A stretch of 64,000 nt of DNA from Dasypus novemcinctus (lineage: Eukaryota > Chordata > Mammalia > Cingulata > Dasypodidae), in NCBI RefSeq assembly GCF_030445035.2, contig NC_080682.1:27634770-27698769 (forward strand), given 5' to 3'. The notes below the pieces were generated by a model that worked only from the letters and a program-made list of their open reading frames with translations, searched no databases and had not been told where the DNA came from. Of the stretch, positions 14,360 to 27,350 are shown piece by piece. Positions within the stretch are counted from its first letter, which is position 1. Each line of letters begins with the position of its first letter. The position numbers were made by a program, and so were the translations under genes.

Positions 14360-14739
14360 CTTTCCCCTTCTCCCTCCTCCATTGTCTGTGTCCATTCACT
14401 GTGTGTTCTGTGTCTGCTTGCATTCTTGTCAGTGACACTGGGAATCTGTGTCACTTTTTGTTGTGTCATCTTGCTGCGCCAGCTCTCCAGGTGTACAGTG
14501 CCACTCCTGGGCAGGCTGTGCTTTTTTTGTGCAGGGCAGCTGTCCTTGCGGGGGCTCACTCCATGTGCATGGGGCTTCCCTAAGTGGGGGACACTCCTGT
14601 GTGGTATGGCATTCCTTGCGCACATCAGCACTGTGCATGGGCCAGCTCATCACACAGTTCAGGAGGCCCTGGGTTTGAACCCTGGGCCTCCCATATGGTA
14701 GGCAGACGCTCTATCAGTTGAGTCAGATTTGCTTCCCTA
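14360..14739 (-). mobile_element. DAS-SINE-type retroposon, minus strand
   Basis: Same family as 904-1330: complement of the tRNA-like head near 14670-14735, complement of the GC-rich body, and a T-rich start. It is more diverged and has a pyrimidine-rich remnant of the tail. Approximate target-site duplications attccttt-t lie at 14348-14359 and 14740-14751. Confidence 0.85.
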
Positions 14740-14751
14740 ATTCCTTTCTAT

Positions 14752-15292
14752 ATATATTTCAAATGCATTGGCTTAACTCATTTCTTTGATTACTACTCAA
14801 TTTTTCATGCATTGTAGAGACAGCACTAAAAGATACACCCCTTTTAGTGTTCATATTGTAAAAAATGTCTGGAAGAGTGCACTCATCAGGGTTAATATTA
14901 AAGAATAATTGTTCAGTCCTGAAATTCTCTCTCCTTGGGAAAAATAATTTTCCTTTTAATGATAGATTCATTATCAGCAAAGAGTTTCTGATTTACTTGA
15001 AGACATGAAAAACTCTATCAGTACATCCACATTGCTTCAGGAGTTATTCTGCAGCTAATGTTTCATTCATGTGCACACACATATGCACACATACTTTTGC
15101 TTATTAAGTCCTTGAATTAGTCACACTACAGTTATTTAAGTACTAAACTGTGCTCTTTTTAATGAAGAATGTGCTCTGCTTCTTAGAAAGATTATTTTTA
15201 TTTAATCAAACTGTGTTTAATCACACATAAATTATTAAAATTATTTCATTGCTATAGCAAAATGACCCAACATTATCATGAGAGTTTCCTAT
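14752..15292. other. AT-rich intergenic sequence
   Basis: No gene or named repeat seen, apart from a short CA/CACACA-rich stretch near 15070. Confidence 0.45.
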
Positions 15293-16764
15293 TATTGCTT
15301 CCTGTTTATTGAACATCGCTTTATTGAGCCTCTCATATATTACATAATTTAAAATTAAAGATTTGTGGAAAACTGCCGTGAACAAGTCTATCGGCAATAT
15401 TTTTCCTACAACATGCTCACCTCATGGGTCTGCATCATATTTTGGTAATTATCCTAATATTTCAAACTTTTTTATTATTGCTGTATGTGCTATGGTCATG
15501 TGTTATCAGTGTTGTTTGATGTTGCTATTGTAATTGACGTAGCATTATCAACTGTACCCATGTAAGTCTGTAACTTAATAAAAGATAAGTGTTGTGTGCA
15601 TTCTGACTGCTCCAACTACTGGATGTTCCTCTGTCTGTCTCCCTCTCTAGCCCTCTCTATTCCTTGAGACACAAAATATTGAAGTTAGCCCATTTCTAAC
15701 CCTACAATGGCCTCCAAATGTTCAAACAAAAGGAAGATCCTTAAGTTTGTCCCTTTAGAACAAAAGGCCAAATAGTTAAGGTTAGTGAGGAAGACATGTG
15801 AAGAGCCAATTTCAACTGAACCCTAGACCTTTTGTGTGGATCAGGGAACCAAGTTGTGAATGCAAAGGATAAGTTCTTAAAGGAAATTAAAAATGTTACT
15901 CCAGTGAACACATGTATGATTAGAAAGCAAAACAGCCTTATTGCTGGTACAGAGAAATTTTTAGTGCTCTAGAAAGATCAAACCAGCCACAATATTCACT
16001 TAAGCCAATGTGGAATCCAGAGCAATGCCCTAACTCTCTTCAGTTCTTTGAAGGCTGGGATAGGTGAAAAAGCTACAGTAGAAAAGTTTGAAGCTAGTAG
16101 AGTTCAGTTCATGAGATTTATGGAAAGAATCATTCTTTATAACCTAAAAGCACAAGGTGAAGCAGCAAGTGCTTCAAGTTATCAGAGGATCTGGCTAAGA
16201 CTATTGATGAAGGTGGTTAAACTAAATAATAGATTTTCACTGTTAACAAAATGGTATTATATTGGAAGGAGATGTAATCTATGACCTTTGTAGCTGAGGA
16301 GAATGTCCGACCTTAAAGCTTCAAAGACAGGCCATCTCTCTTGTTAGAGGTGAAAGCAGCTGGTGGCTTTTAGTTGAAGTCAATGTTCAATTATCATTCC
16401 AAAACTTCTAGGGCCCTAAAAATTATGCTGATTCTACTCAGCCTGTGCTCTAAGTGGAACAACAGAATGGATGAGAGGGCATCTGTTTAAGACTTGGTTT
16501 ACTGAGTACTTTAAACTCACTGCTGAGATCTACTGCTCAGAAAATAAGATAACTTTCAAAATATGACTGCTTATTGACAATGCACCTTTATAATATGTAT
16601 ATATATGCAAACACACACATAGAGCCTGTCATGTGAACAACTTTCAGTCACTCCCCAAACCGAAGATTGATTCTCTATACAGGAGACGTACAACGAGATG
16701 CAGACGGTTTTCATGCCTGTTAACACAACATGCTTTCTGTAGCGTGGATTAAGGAGTGGGTTAC
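15293..16764 (+). mobile_element. Tigger1 DNA transposon remnant with dead transposase
   Basis: Tigger1 is a pogo-like (TcMar-Tigger) cut-and-paste element. Its 5' region is recognisable (catcgctttattgagc, then aagtctatcggcaat, then cacctcatgggtctgc). The transposase start lies at 15707 with the reading MASKCS. Later phrases include aaccaagttgtgaatgcaaa and aaaacagccttattgctg, and an IDNAP-type segment with the second catalytic Asp near 16576-16590. The frame is broken many times. The 3' third, including the right terminal repeat, is missing and L1-like sequence follows at 16765. Confidence 0.88.
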
Positions 16765-17160
16765 AACAAAAAGAATTACAAGACTCGGACCCAAATTAAG
16801 AAGGAGTCTCTAAGGCAACCTCCAAAAATCACAGGGTCAAAACCAAGGTCACAAGAAGAAACTTTATCCAATGAAACTTACAGCTACAGCATACAGGAAA
16901 CACAGCCAAACTCTCAGCCTAATCCACCTAAGCCTTCAGACTAATTTCAATTTACTTCCCTTTCTTCAACCTGATACAATATGTCTGGTCTTCAACAATA
17001 ATTCTCAAAGCAAACTAGAAGGCAAAACAGTCTGAAAATCAGGGCACAACAGTTTAAAAATCAGGGTAAGCATCGGAATCAGAAGCCGGTATGGCAAACG
17101 CATTGGAATTATCAGACAACGAATTTAAAGTAACTACCTACCAGGAGAAGGAAGCAGAAC
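16765..17160 (+). mobile_element. L1 5'-region fragment (upstream of ORF1)
   Basis: Text such as aaggcaacctccaaaaatca and ggaattatcagacaacgaat, then ttaaagtaacta, resembles the region just before ORF1 of old mammalian L1/HAL1. No ORF1 follows. Confidence 0.45.
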
Positions 17161-19359
17161 ATTGCCAACAACCCAGAATATTCCCTTATGTTGTCTTGTA
17201 GTCACTATCTTCCCTCTAAAGGTTACTCCTATTTTGCAGCAAAGAATAATTTGTGTAGTAGGTTCTTGTCAAGTAGGATAATTTTAATATAAAAACATAA
17301 AAATTCACCATTTTCATGTACCAGTTTTGTGAATTTTACAAACATCTGCAATTGTGTAAAGAAGAATGTTACAATTTTTAAAAAATTGACAGCTTATTTT
17401 TATTGTCTTTCACTGTGATTTGTTCTCTTCCTAATTCCTATTTTGCTCTTTACCCTCTCCAGTCGTTATTTTTTAATGTGTTTCATAGAATCTTGTAAAG
17501 AGACAATGGTAACCTGAAAGAAGTTAAGAGAGTGATTGGGAGAGAAGAGGTCAGGTAGAGAAAAAATGAGGAATATTTTGTAAAATAATGCATTTTGACT
17601 AAAATATTAATACATATTTGTATTGTTATTTAATAATACTTCATAACCTTTCAAACTAAATTAGAAATTATTATAAAATTTGTTTTTATGAGACCTTTAT
17701 AAATTATTTTAGTTGAATACCTAGTAAGTTGTGCATCTATATTTTATTCACTTTGAGAAAGAAATATTAGGAGGCATTGCCTCATTAGCTTTGACTAAGC
17801 AATAATATCTCTGAAAATATGGGTTTGATTTTCTAGTTATGACTTTATAGCATAATCTAAGAAAAATACCAAATTATTAAAATGTGTTTACTTATGTGTC
17901 ATCTAAAATTATCCAGGAAATTCCTGAAAATATACATATCTGATAAAGTGAAAAGATCCTCTAAAGCAGGGTGTCTGCCTTAATTTTGAATGCTATACTC
18001 AAATCTTTATTTCTTTTTCCAACAACTATATATTAAAAACTTTGAATGAACACATTTTAAGTAGAGATGTGCATTTTCTGTATCATTAATTCTTAACTCT
18101 TTATTCTTTATTTCAAAGTCTAGTGCTTCCAAACCTCAAGTAGGAGATCATCCATATTTTGTGCAAAGTCTTCTGGATTAAAAAAATGAGGACTGCTCTG
18201 CAACTCAACCGAGGAGGTCAGCATAAACCCATTAAAAAAGAATAAAATTCATAAATAGATAGACGCACAAATAGACTTAAAATGAGGATAAACATCAATA
18301 TATCTTAAATGACAACTTTAAAGGTAACCTCTAATCTATTTTCTGTCTCTATAGATTTTCCTATTCTAGACATTTCATATGCAAATAGTCTTAACTGAGG
18401 TTGGTAGATTGATCAGATTAAGATCATCCTATTCCATATAAAGGAGAGAAAGGAAACAGTGCAGTAGAAAATACATCAAGACTGAGAATCTATGGGTGAG
18501 TTTATATCAGCAGAACTATGAACACATGTTATATTAATATTATAAAACAAAAAAGGATAAACACCATAGTACTCTCAACCAACATAGCTAACAAAGGATA
18601 TATATCCTTATATATCCTTATTGGGTAAAATTAATGTATTATCTCAATAAGAGAACATTAAGTTTCACAACTCAGGGACATTGGTGAATGATTAAAAATA
18701 TGTGAATGAAATATTCAAATCACTATTATACAACTTGTAATGATCTTTGAAGATTTTTTAAAATCTGTACTTCTTCAACATTATCAAATCCCATATGCCA
18801 GATTCTAAAATACATGAACACAGTCCAAGGTATTTGGTTGACCTGAAAGGTTTGTATTGTAGTTGTGCCATAGAAGAGGGGCCTGTGGAGAGATACGGGA
18901 AGTTCCCGTTCTTTTTTCTTCTCCAAACAGAGTTTTCCCAATTTCCATGCAATTTGTAAAATTTACAGCGTGGATTACCAATCAAAATGAATGCATAATT
19001 CAGTGCTTTTAGGTATATTCTGAAAAGGGAAAGGGAATACCCAAGCACAGACCAATGGAGTGTTTAAAACTTGGTAATATCATCAATTCTAAAAACAGAA
19101 TATAAATACGTGACATAATTTATCTAAGGGTTGGCCCTACTTGACCCTTTAATTTTGCTGATTTCAAACCCAATTTGTCCCTCATTAGAAATATATTCAA
19201 ATTATTTCCAAGACTTGAAACACATGAAAATTTAATGCAAAAATAGCAGGGTCCAAGGCATTCTTTTATTGTAGCTGATGTATGTATTGGACTAAGCCAA
19301 AATATTTAATATTTTATTTTTACTTTCCCATCAATTTAATATTGCAAATACCACTTTGG
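17161..19359. other. AT-rich intergenic sequence
   Basis: I see no supported gene. Overlapping minus-strand frames at 18726-19048 (up to 96 codons) have no family resemblance I can defend. Confidence 0.45.
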
Positions 19360-19670
19360 CTGAAACATGTCTCCCAACTCCTTATCACTTTGGACCAACT
19401 CTGATGTGGCCTGCATTCAAATCCAAGATTCAGCTTCTTTGACCTTCCTTGGGACAAATTCCAAGAAGTTTTCTGCAGGATACATCAAAGCATGACCAGT
19501 GATTGAGCTCACTTAGTTGCAGCAGTAACTTGCTCTCAAATGCACACTGTTAGGTTTTCTCCCTTATGTGCCTCACATAACCCATTTCCTCATTTATGCT
19601 TTTAGGGATCACATACCTATTAAATATCATATATCTAAGTCCTTATTGAACATTTAAACTCTGACAATGC
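19360..19670 (+). mobile_element. Possible ERVL-type (MLT2-like) LTR fragment
   Basis: The order resembles the 3' half of ERVL LTRs: tgaccagtgattgag, then gcagcagtaacttgctctc, then a degenerate gatcacatacctattaaat poly(A)-signal block and tctaagtccttattgaac. Diverged, with undefined ends. Confidence 0.4.
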
Positions 19671-21879
19671 CCATCTTTTGTATGAAATTGGTAAAATGAG
19701 AGCCTGGATATCCATGGCACAAACAAAACTCTGTAGAACAATTAATAGGAGACAATGATAATGTTAATGTCACATTTCTAAATACCAAAAAACTCTCACC
19801 AAAAACTATTATATTTGAAACATAAACCCATACTCAGTATCAATAACAATGAACTGACCATCATAACCTTTGCTAAGACCACATTCTAGATGAAGCATAC
19901 AAACACTGCTTACTCCTTTCCCCTTCAGAATTTTCGTTGCGTAGAAACAATATAAAAATCACACAGAAAAAGGAATCATTCCTTGCTTTCCTCAAAGAGC
20001 ACAGTAATGGTGATAAAAATGTCAAGTTATTCCAGGAAATCTTATGAAATGACAATATTAATTTGTATGGCATAATGTACTGAGTGTGGCACTGGTATTA
20101 TTGATATTTCAATAACTCAAATTATTGAAAGCATGAGTCAAGGATTGTCACTGGAGATCATCTTATAATCATGAAGATGGGGCCCCTTATAATCATGAAG
20201 ATGGGGCCCCTTCTACTCACCTCAAATGAAAAATATGTTATTGCTGCCTCATGTGGTTGCTAATTTCACTGAAATCAGAAGAATTTATGAGTGTCTCTCC
20301 TTCGAGGAACATCTTGGCAGCTTGAATGCAGTTTGTTATTATTCCCAAAGCATCAGAGACCAGGAAATACCACGGGGACTTTTAAAATTATCTAGTGTTC
20401 CTTTGATTTCCCTATCGAGAAACATTCTTTTAAATACAATTTCCTTGCTTTCCTGTATTATTTTGTACAACCCCCTCTCAACCACATTGATTTAAGTATA
20501 TTTAATTGTTGGATATTTAGTTAAAATTTTCGCAGTAGCTTTCTCCAACTTTTATGTCTTGGGATGATTTCTATTACATGCCCTATTGTTTTTTTTTAAA
20601 GATTCAGGAAGAATAAAATTATGCTCAGGTATATTACCTTTATTTTACTTCCTTCTTTTAATTTCACAACTAAATTTAGTTATTCTGCCTTAATTCCCTA
20701 CCCATTGTCATCATAAGTCATAAGTCATCATTCCTCTTAAATTCTCCTCCATATATAGGCTACCTCTTCTAAGATGGATGATATGTATCCTTAAAAACTA
20801 AACTAAATATAACTAAATCTAATGCACATTTTAATAAAAGTGCATATGTTGTAACATATCTCATTATGATATCCAGGGTCTTTGTTCAACTAGGTTTTTG
20901 TATTTTTAAATTAATTTTACTATATATACACCAATTATCTGTGCCTTTTCTTCTCCATTAATATTTTAGTAATATTATTAAGTTGCTATTATAATCTGTA
21001 TCTATCCCTGTTTGCTAAATACCTTTTTTTTATTTAGTAAGAAACTTTTGGCAATTTCCTAAATTATTGGGTTCTACATGTATCACCACACATAAATTTG
21101 CATGTGTCCCTCTGGTGATCCATATTGAATATCTTTATGAAATACTCCAAGAATGGATCCCTGATTCAGGACAAATAAACAAATTTGATTTCTAATGAGT
21201 ATACTCTAGATTACTTTTATCAATATACAATACATGCTACCACCTCTGAACAAATATTCCTGGCACCTGACATCTTGCTTATGACTTGTGCTGCTTAGAT
21301 ATAAGGTAAGTATTGAGAAAAATAATTCAATCATATTTAATTTGATAGCACAAATTTATTTTATTTCCCTTAATATATTATTACAATTAAATTCAAATAA
21401 TGTTCTCAATTTAAAATGCAATTAAGCACAGTCCATGTCAACGAAGAATTTCTGATATTATAATAGAGACAGATAAACACAAAATTTTCATAAATCTTTA
21501 ATATTTTAGGATTGTTAGTGATAAAATGGACAGTTTAGTGTAATGCTGATAAATCAGTTGTTGATATCATACAGAACTGATGAACACTCTATAGGAAAGG
21601 TGGCCTGCTAATTACCAAATCTTTGACTTTGTCTCCTGGGCACATGGTTGGAATGTTTCTCATTCTCTCCTGTAGGAAAGTATGGCAAAGTGGCTGAGAT
21701 CTAGCCTAACTCCTGTGTGGTATCACAACATCCAACTCACTGTGAGTCATTCTTTTCTTCACTATATGTTTGTCCTGAGTGTTTTTCTACACTGGCTTTC
21801 TAGTTGAGAATCTGTTTTCCTATTAGTGACCAATAAATTGTTGGTACAATGTTGAAAGAAGCATGAAGTCTGAAGTATA
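19671..21879. other. AT-rich intergenic sequence
   Basis: No gene supported. It contains the short tandem duplication at 20163-20210. Confidence 0.45.
20163..20210. repeat. 24-bp tandem duplication
   Basis: The unit beginning ttataatcatgaag and ending ggggcccc occurs twice without a mismatch. Perfect identity suggests a recent event. Confidence 0.95.
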
Positions 21880-22260
21880 AGATTGCTACAAGCTTTCAAT
21901 TTGTAAAAAAAAAAACAAACAGTATCTGTTAAGTGCAGTAGAGTCAAACAAAATAAAATGAAGTATGCCTATAATTTATGGGTGTAAAGTCATTTTACAA
22001 ATTGAAAGTTTGTAGCAATCTTTTATTGTCTAAGTCTAATGGTGCTATTTTCCCAAAAACGTGTTCACTTTGTGTTTCTGCATCACATTTTAATTAAGAT
22101 GAGCACACACTTAGACTTAAGCATTATTTCACACTTGGTAGACTACAGTATAGTGTAAGCATAACTTTTATATGCACTTGGAAAACAAATTCATTTACCT
22201 TCCTTTTTGCATTATTGCACTTGAGTCTGTATGGAGATGCCTATAAAGTATTAAGGTATA
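21880..22260 (+). mobile_element. Rearranged, internally deleted Tigger1
   Basis: The segment 21880-21972 is the Tigger1 left end in inverted orientation: it reads toward agtatgcctata, the complement of the terminal repeat. From about 21991 the left-interior phrase ttttacaaattgaaag occurs in forward orientation, then a right-end block (acttggtagactacagtata, cttttatatgcactt) ending gatgcctata at about 22250. About 25 bp of the left interior forms an inverted repeat (21881-21907 against 21992-22022). No coding capacity. Confidence 0.7.
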
Positions 22261-22581
22261 AAATTTAGTCTTCCAGCACATAATGATTTACTCAATGACT
22301 CATTAGTAAAAGAAGTATTGGTTTTCAGTCACTTAGATTTGAGTTAAAATTTCAGAATGTTACTTGCTATGTTTCTGAATTAGGGAAAGTATTGCCCGTT
22401 CTTAACCTCATATTATCCGTGGGATTCAGTCGTTACCTAAGCTGAGATGTACACACTTGCAATGCTTTCTGTTCAAGGCATTCCCTAACTCGTAGACTTT
22501 GGTCAGAACTATAGCTTCTGCTACTGCTACAGAGTAGGGAACCCTGTGGTTGCTATTTCAGTCTTTCCTAACTTTAATAGT

Positions 22582-23209
22582 TGTGGCAGTTTGAGATTAT
22601 TTATGAATTCCAAAAAGAGAAATTATGTTTGTAAACTGGTGTGTTCCTCTCAGTATGATACCCTTTGATTGTATTAGACTCAGCTGAGATGACTTTGATT
22701 AAATTATCTTTGATGCGACCACATCATTAGGGAAACTCAGAGTTGAGTCCCCACCCCCTTGGTGGGCTATATAGACAGATGATCAATCAAGAACACAGAG
22801 GTAGGTACAAGAGAAAATACACAGAGGAAGAGAGATGGCTCTGCAGACATGGCAGAGGTCTCAGGAAGAGAAATGAGCCATTTATCTGATAGTGTATGGT
22901 TGACCTTGTGAAGAGAGCAGAGCAGCTGAGCCTGGAAAGAAAAGAGCCCTCCAGCCTCCAGCTGAGATCAGAAGGGGCTGGGACCACAGAGCCCTAAGAA
23001 GAAAGTGGAAGTTTCAACCCTCACAGACATTGCTAGCCATCTTGTTTCAACATGTGCAACTGACTTTGGGTAAGGAAGTACCTTTTATGGAACCTTCAGT
23101 TGGACTCTTTAGGGCTTTGCAACTGTAAAGTTTTACCCCCAAATAAATACCCTTTATAAAAGCCAAAAGATTTCTGGTACTGTGCATCAGCATCCCTTAG
23201 GCCGACAGT
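22582..23209 (+). mobile_element. Solo LTR, MaLR-like family
   Basis: Begins tgtggcagtttgagattatt and continues with gaattccaaaaagagaaa, ttatgtttgtaaactg, a ttggtgggctatatagac block (possible TATA) and the poly(A) signal AATAAA near 23141. The end has ctggtactgtgcatcagcat. Same family as the LTRs at 27351, 45393, 47416, 53890, 56476 and 57709. Its last bases appear lost, so no target-site duplication is visible. Confidence 0.75.
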
Positions 23210-23702
23210 CCTTTCTTTATGACTGTGCCTTGCTTCTCATCGCCACTCAGGTTTTGAGATCATGGTTTACACACAAGATGCTATAGGTATCCCTGGACGT
23301 GCAGACGTGTACAATCTGGAACTGCAGGTAAAGTAATGTCTTGTGGGGTTTACTTGGACAGTAGCAGATCACAGCTTGCAAATATATTATTTTTTCCCAT
23401 TGTATTTCTTCAGAAACTTGAGGTTGCTGATGCCTCTGGTTGATTTATTGAGTTGGTTCACCACTTTTGAATGACAGTGTAACAAGGTTTATGTCAGTAT
23501 GGAATCTTTGAGCCAAATCATTTTTTATCCTTTATTTACAGAGGATGCCATGTAAAGTTTGATTGGAGAAAATAATGTTAGTTAGTAGTGTGGAATTGGT
23601 ATATAGCCTGTAAACTTTTATGGAGTTATTTTGCTGAACACTAGTAAGTAGAGAAGTATAAGATGTTAGGTTGCTCTTTCCAAAAATAAGCCAATATAAA
23701 TA
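23210..23702. other. Unassigned sequence between two LTRs
   Basis: No gene or clear repeat. It could hold internal sequence of the upstream LTR element, but I cannot show that. Confidence 0.4.
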
Positions 23703-24190
23703 TTGTAGGCAGAAAAATGGCCCACCTTCCTATAGATGGCCAAGTCCTATTTCCCAAAACCTGTAATTCTCTACCTTTTATGGCAAAATGGACTTTACTG
23801 ATGGAATTTGTTGAGGAAATTGAGATGAGGTAATTATCCTCATCTGGATATGACAGAAATTCTGCATAAAAAATTACAAAGGATTTTATATAGGACAGAT
23901 GGAGACATGAGCAACAGAGACAGAGAACAGAAGCAGGTTGGAGTGATGTGATTACTGACTTTCAGGGGTCCACAAGCCAAGTTATAAAAACAGCCTGTAA
24001 AAGCTGGAAATGGCAAAAAAACAGGTTCTTATAGATGCCCCAGAGGGAATGCGGCCTGCTGACACCTTGTTATTATAGCAAACCATTTGTTATTTATGTC
24101 TTCTAAATGTGTAAGAAAATAATTTTTAGTTGTTTTAAGCCAATAAATTTGTGGTAATTTTTTTCAACAGCAATAAAAAATGAATACCTA
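23703..24190 (+). mobile_element. MLT1-type LTR (ERVL-MaLR)
   Basis: Matches the MLT1 layout: taggcagaaaaatggcc, cctgtaattctctacc, then gacatgagcaacagag, aagctggaaatggcaaa, ctgctgacaccttg, and an end of gttttaagccaataaatttg with the poly(A) signal. Solo and diverged. Confidence 0.85.
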
Positions 24191-25259
24191 AGAAAGAATA
24201 TCCATTTTAGAAAATTCATATAGAAACGTAATTAAAAGGAAGAAAATGCTACAGTTTTCAATCTTGACCTTAATTTACTTAATAAAATATATTGGAATGG
24301 CAATATTTCAAAGTGAGTTTAACTGTATTGCTCCAATTCTGTTCACCCAGCCTGATGCATAATGAATCGTTTTTACTGGGAAATATACTTCTCTAAATTG
24401 TTAATTTAGTGGCTGGTGAAGCCAAATCTGCTTGTAATAATTTAAAACAAAGCAATCAAACAAATAAATTAGTAACATAATATGCATGAAAGCTAATGTA
24501 ATAAAATTAATGCCAATTTTGTATCTTGAGACCTGAAATAATCAAAATACACATGACCAATGCTAGAAATTCATTCACTTCTCTGAGACACAATTCTAAG
24601 TTTTGGCTCATTATTGACTTGCCAACAAATGTCATATGTCTGCACTCTACATGTCGTGATTACTCTATCTCAATTCTTCCAATGGTGGAAGCATTTTAAA
24701 TATTCAAAGATCTTTCAGCTTCTTGAGAAATGGTGCCACTTTAAAGACAATTGTCTGTTTTCCTAACAACGTTTTCTCCCCTGAATACACAAAATAAAAA
24801 ATGTCAGAAGAAGTATATTTGATATTATGGTTTATAACAAAGCCAATTCTGTACAACAGGATTTGGCATAAGAACATCATATGGGGAAATTTTAATTGTA
24901 TATCATATTTGGATGAACATAAATATTTTCTTTAGTGTATGACTGAATAAGTGGCATGAAAGGTAGAAACCCTTTTTTTTTCCAGAATATTTCACCATAT
25001 GTCCTATACCATGCATCTTCAATTATCCATGTTTCGTTTTTATTTTCCCCTAAAGTTATATTTTGTCTGTGATATAAATTGACTTTCAGCTCAAGTCTGT
25101 GATAAAAATGTGAGCCAATGAGTGTACACTTTGAATGTATTATAAAAAGCATGATACTGTCTTTAAAACAGGGAATCCAGTTTTGAAAGATGGACTCTGG
25201 TTAACAGGACAAATATGAGAATGTTTTCTATTGAGTGATAATAAATATATATGCTAATA
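24191..25259. other. AT-rich intergenic sequence
   Basis: No gene or confidently named repeat. Confidence 0.45.
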
Positions 25260-25530
25260 TAGGGTGATAATAACTGGGTTCATTGGGGGAAAATACATCA
25301 ATTGTAAGATATGGGATATGGTTAGTAGTAATATTTTGAGAATGCTCTTTCATAGTTGTAACAAATGTTTCACAAAAATGAAGGTGTTGGTGGTAGGGAG
25401 ATGTATGGGAAACTTGCTTGATGATATGAATGTTTGTTTTGTAAATTCACACATTTTACCCTACATTTATTGTTTATACATGCTCATGTATGAATAATAT
25501 ACTTCAATAAAATTTTATTTTAAAAATTGA
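25260..25530 (+). mobile_element. L1 3' UTR fragment
   Basis: Shares the phrase order agttgtaacaaatgtttcac, aaggtgttggtggt, tatgggaaac, tttgttttgtaaattcacac with the fragment at the window start. Ends in aataaaatttta and an A-rich tail. Confidence 0.55.
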
Positions 25531-26004
25531 CTTTAAGTTCACAATAAAAATGGGCCCAAGAAGATTGTAAATTGATGGAAAAATGATACAATAAAAAGTA
25601 AAAAAATAACAAAATCTTTAAATGTTGAATAAAGGAAAGAGTTGACAAAGAAGATGATCTAATTTTCAAGAAATGATTCTTGCCTACCCCTGTTACCATC
25701 AGACTACCTCTTAGTTTTTAAATTACATACTAAATTATTAACTGGGATGCATTTATTTATTTTCAAATTATTGTTTATGAAATATATTTGTTTAAATTTT
25801 ATACTTTATACGTTTCTATATATGGAATAATTGGCTGGATGTTTTAGCTGGAAATAAAATGCATTGATTTATCCAATTAAATTTAAATTAATGAAAAACT
25901 AACTATTTATTACATATCTATTATTAACAGGATTTTTAGGAGGAATTTTAAACCCTAAATTAAGAGAGTTACAGTTATCAACTTTCATTACTTTGAGAGT
26001 TTGG
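25531..26004. other. AT-rich intergenic sequence
   Basis: Downstream flank of the OR8J-type pseudogene. Nothing recognised. Confidence 0.45.
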
Positions 26005-26917
26005 CATAGGCTAGTCAGGAATCTCTTCAGTACATCATTCACATCCTTTTCTTAGAATATAAATTAGAGGATTCAAGATAGGTTTCACTCAAGTATAAAA
26101 AGACCTGGCACATTTTACCACTATTTATTGAGGTACTGTTATTGTTTGCAAATACATGAAAAAAAGAGTACCAAAGAACACAGAGATAACAATCATGTGA
26201 GAAACATAGAAAAGGATTTTTTTCTCCCACTCTGAGGAACATATCCTCAAAACGGAGAGGATATCATGGAAGTAGAATATCTAAACACTGATCCAGGAAG
26301 ACAGCAAATCATTCCCTAAAAAGACAAAGATTGTTGCTTCTGGATTATAATTGTCAAAGGTAATGTTAACAGAAGGAACTTATCACAATAAAAATTGATG
26401 ATTACATTTGAAGAGCCTTATAACACAAAAAACACTCCAGAGGAGACAATCATTGCAATGGTCAGACTGTGCAGGTATGTGAAGAAAGATAGCAGGGGCC
26501 AGATAGCCAGGACACTAACACTATAGAGCACAGGAAATTGAAATAGCCATGAAGTGGTCATAGTGGTCATAGGCGATAGACTATTGCAACCAGAAAGAAA
26601 ACTAAGAATCCACTCAGTTGGGCTGCACAACCAAAAATAGAAAATGGTTTTCTTCTTAACCAAGAAATTGACCAGCGCTTTAAAAGCAATGATAGTAAAA
26701 TTGTAAAACTGATGATAGCCAAAAATCAGAGGGAAAATCTCTGTGGAGTTTGAAATTGATAATCGGCACAGTTGAGAGTAGTGATGCCCAGATTCCCAGT
26801 CCAGGTAAGATGGCTGATAACCAGTGAGAGGAGGAAAAGAGGAATCTGGAGCTCTGGATAGTTCAAGTCTCCCATGAGAATGAATTCAGTCACTACGGTG
26901 CCATTTTGTGGTGCCAT
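26005..26917 (-). pseudogene. OR8J: Olfactory receptor pseudogene, OR8J-like
   Basis: Minus strand from 26917: MAPQNGTVVTEFILMG, then YPELQIPLFLLSLVI and GNLGI, very like OR8J (MAPENFTRVTEFILTG; PELQIPLFLVFLVLY). Further on, a VKKKTIFYF block corresponds to the OR8J region between TM2 and TM3. A FFTYLHSLTIAMIVSS stretch follows, then CFSHMIVISVFFGTLFFMYLQ of TM6 in a shifted frame, and LNPLIYILRK of TM7 near 26020-26060. The pieces lie in different frames, the MAYDRY motif is lost in a TM3-4 region rich in errors, and part of the TM6-7 loop is deleted. It is clearly dead. OR8J genes are close neighbours of OR5T genes in the human cluster, which fits the intact OR5T at 38020. Confidence 0.85.
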
Positions 26918-27350
26918 TTATATTGTTGCTTTCATCTTTTAATGGAAAAAGTAAAAGAAATTAATTGATGGTAAATTTAAATTGGTTGTTAAAGGATTAA
27001 TCTTTGATAAATATTTCATTTAAAATATGTTAATATTTCTTTTTAAACACAGAAAAATTTCAGGTTGTAATTGTTTTCCTTTCTGCCTTTCGCAAATTTC
27101 AGCAATACAAAGTCATAAGAAATTCACTGAGTTTCTTAGAATTGTATGAAAAACCTGTTAACTTATTATTGAACTATTAATTGAAATCCAGGAATGTAAG
27201 TCTCAGGAAATACTATTTCAGCAATATATAATGTAGAAGTGTGAGTAATACTTTGGAAGATAAGACATGTACATCTAAGGTAGTCAAGAAATTTCAGATA
27301 CAAAAAATCACGAATTAGATTGACATAAGAGATTACAAGTAGCTGTACAG
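26918..27350. other. 5' flank of the OR8J-like pseudogene
   Basis: AT-rich. No feature recognised before the LTR. Confidence 0.45.

Noticed and set aside
14180-14701. A 173-codon plus-strand frame
   Set aside because: Most of it is the complement of a DAS-SINE; the N-terminal part matches no family.
18726-19048. Overlapping minus-strand frames, one with an FYGT motif reminiscent of OR TM6
   Set aside because: The surrounding residues do not follow the OR pattern, and no other OR segment lies nearby in either strand or frame.
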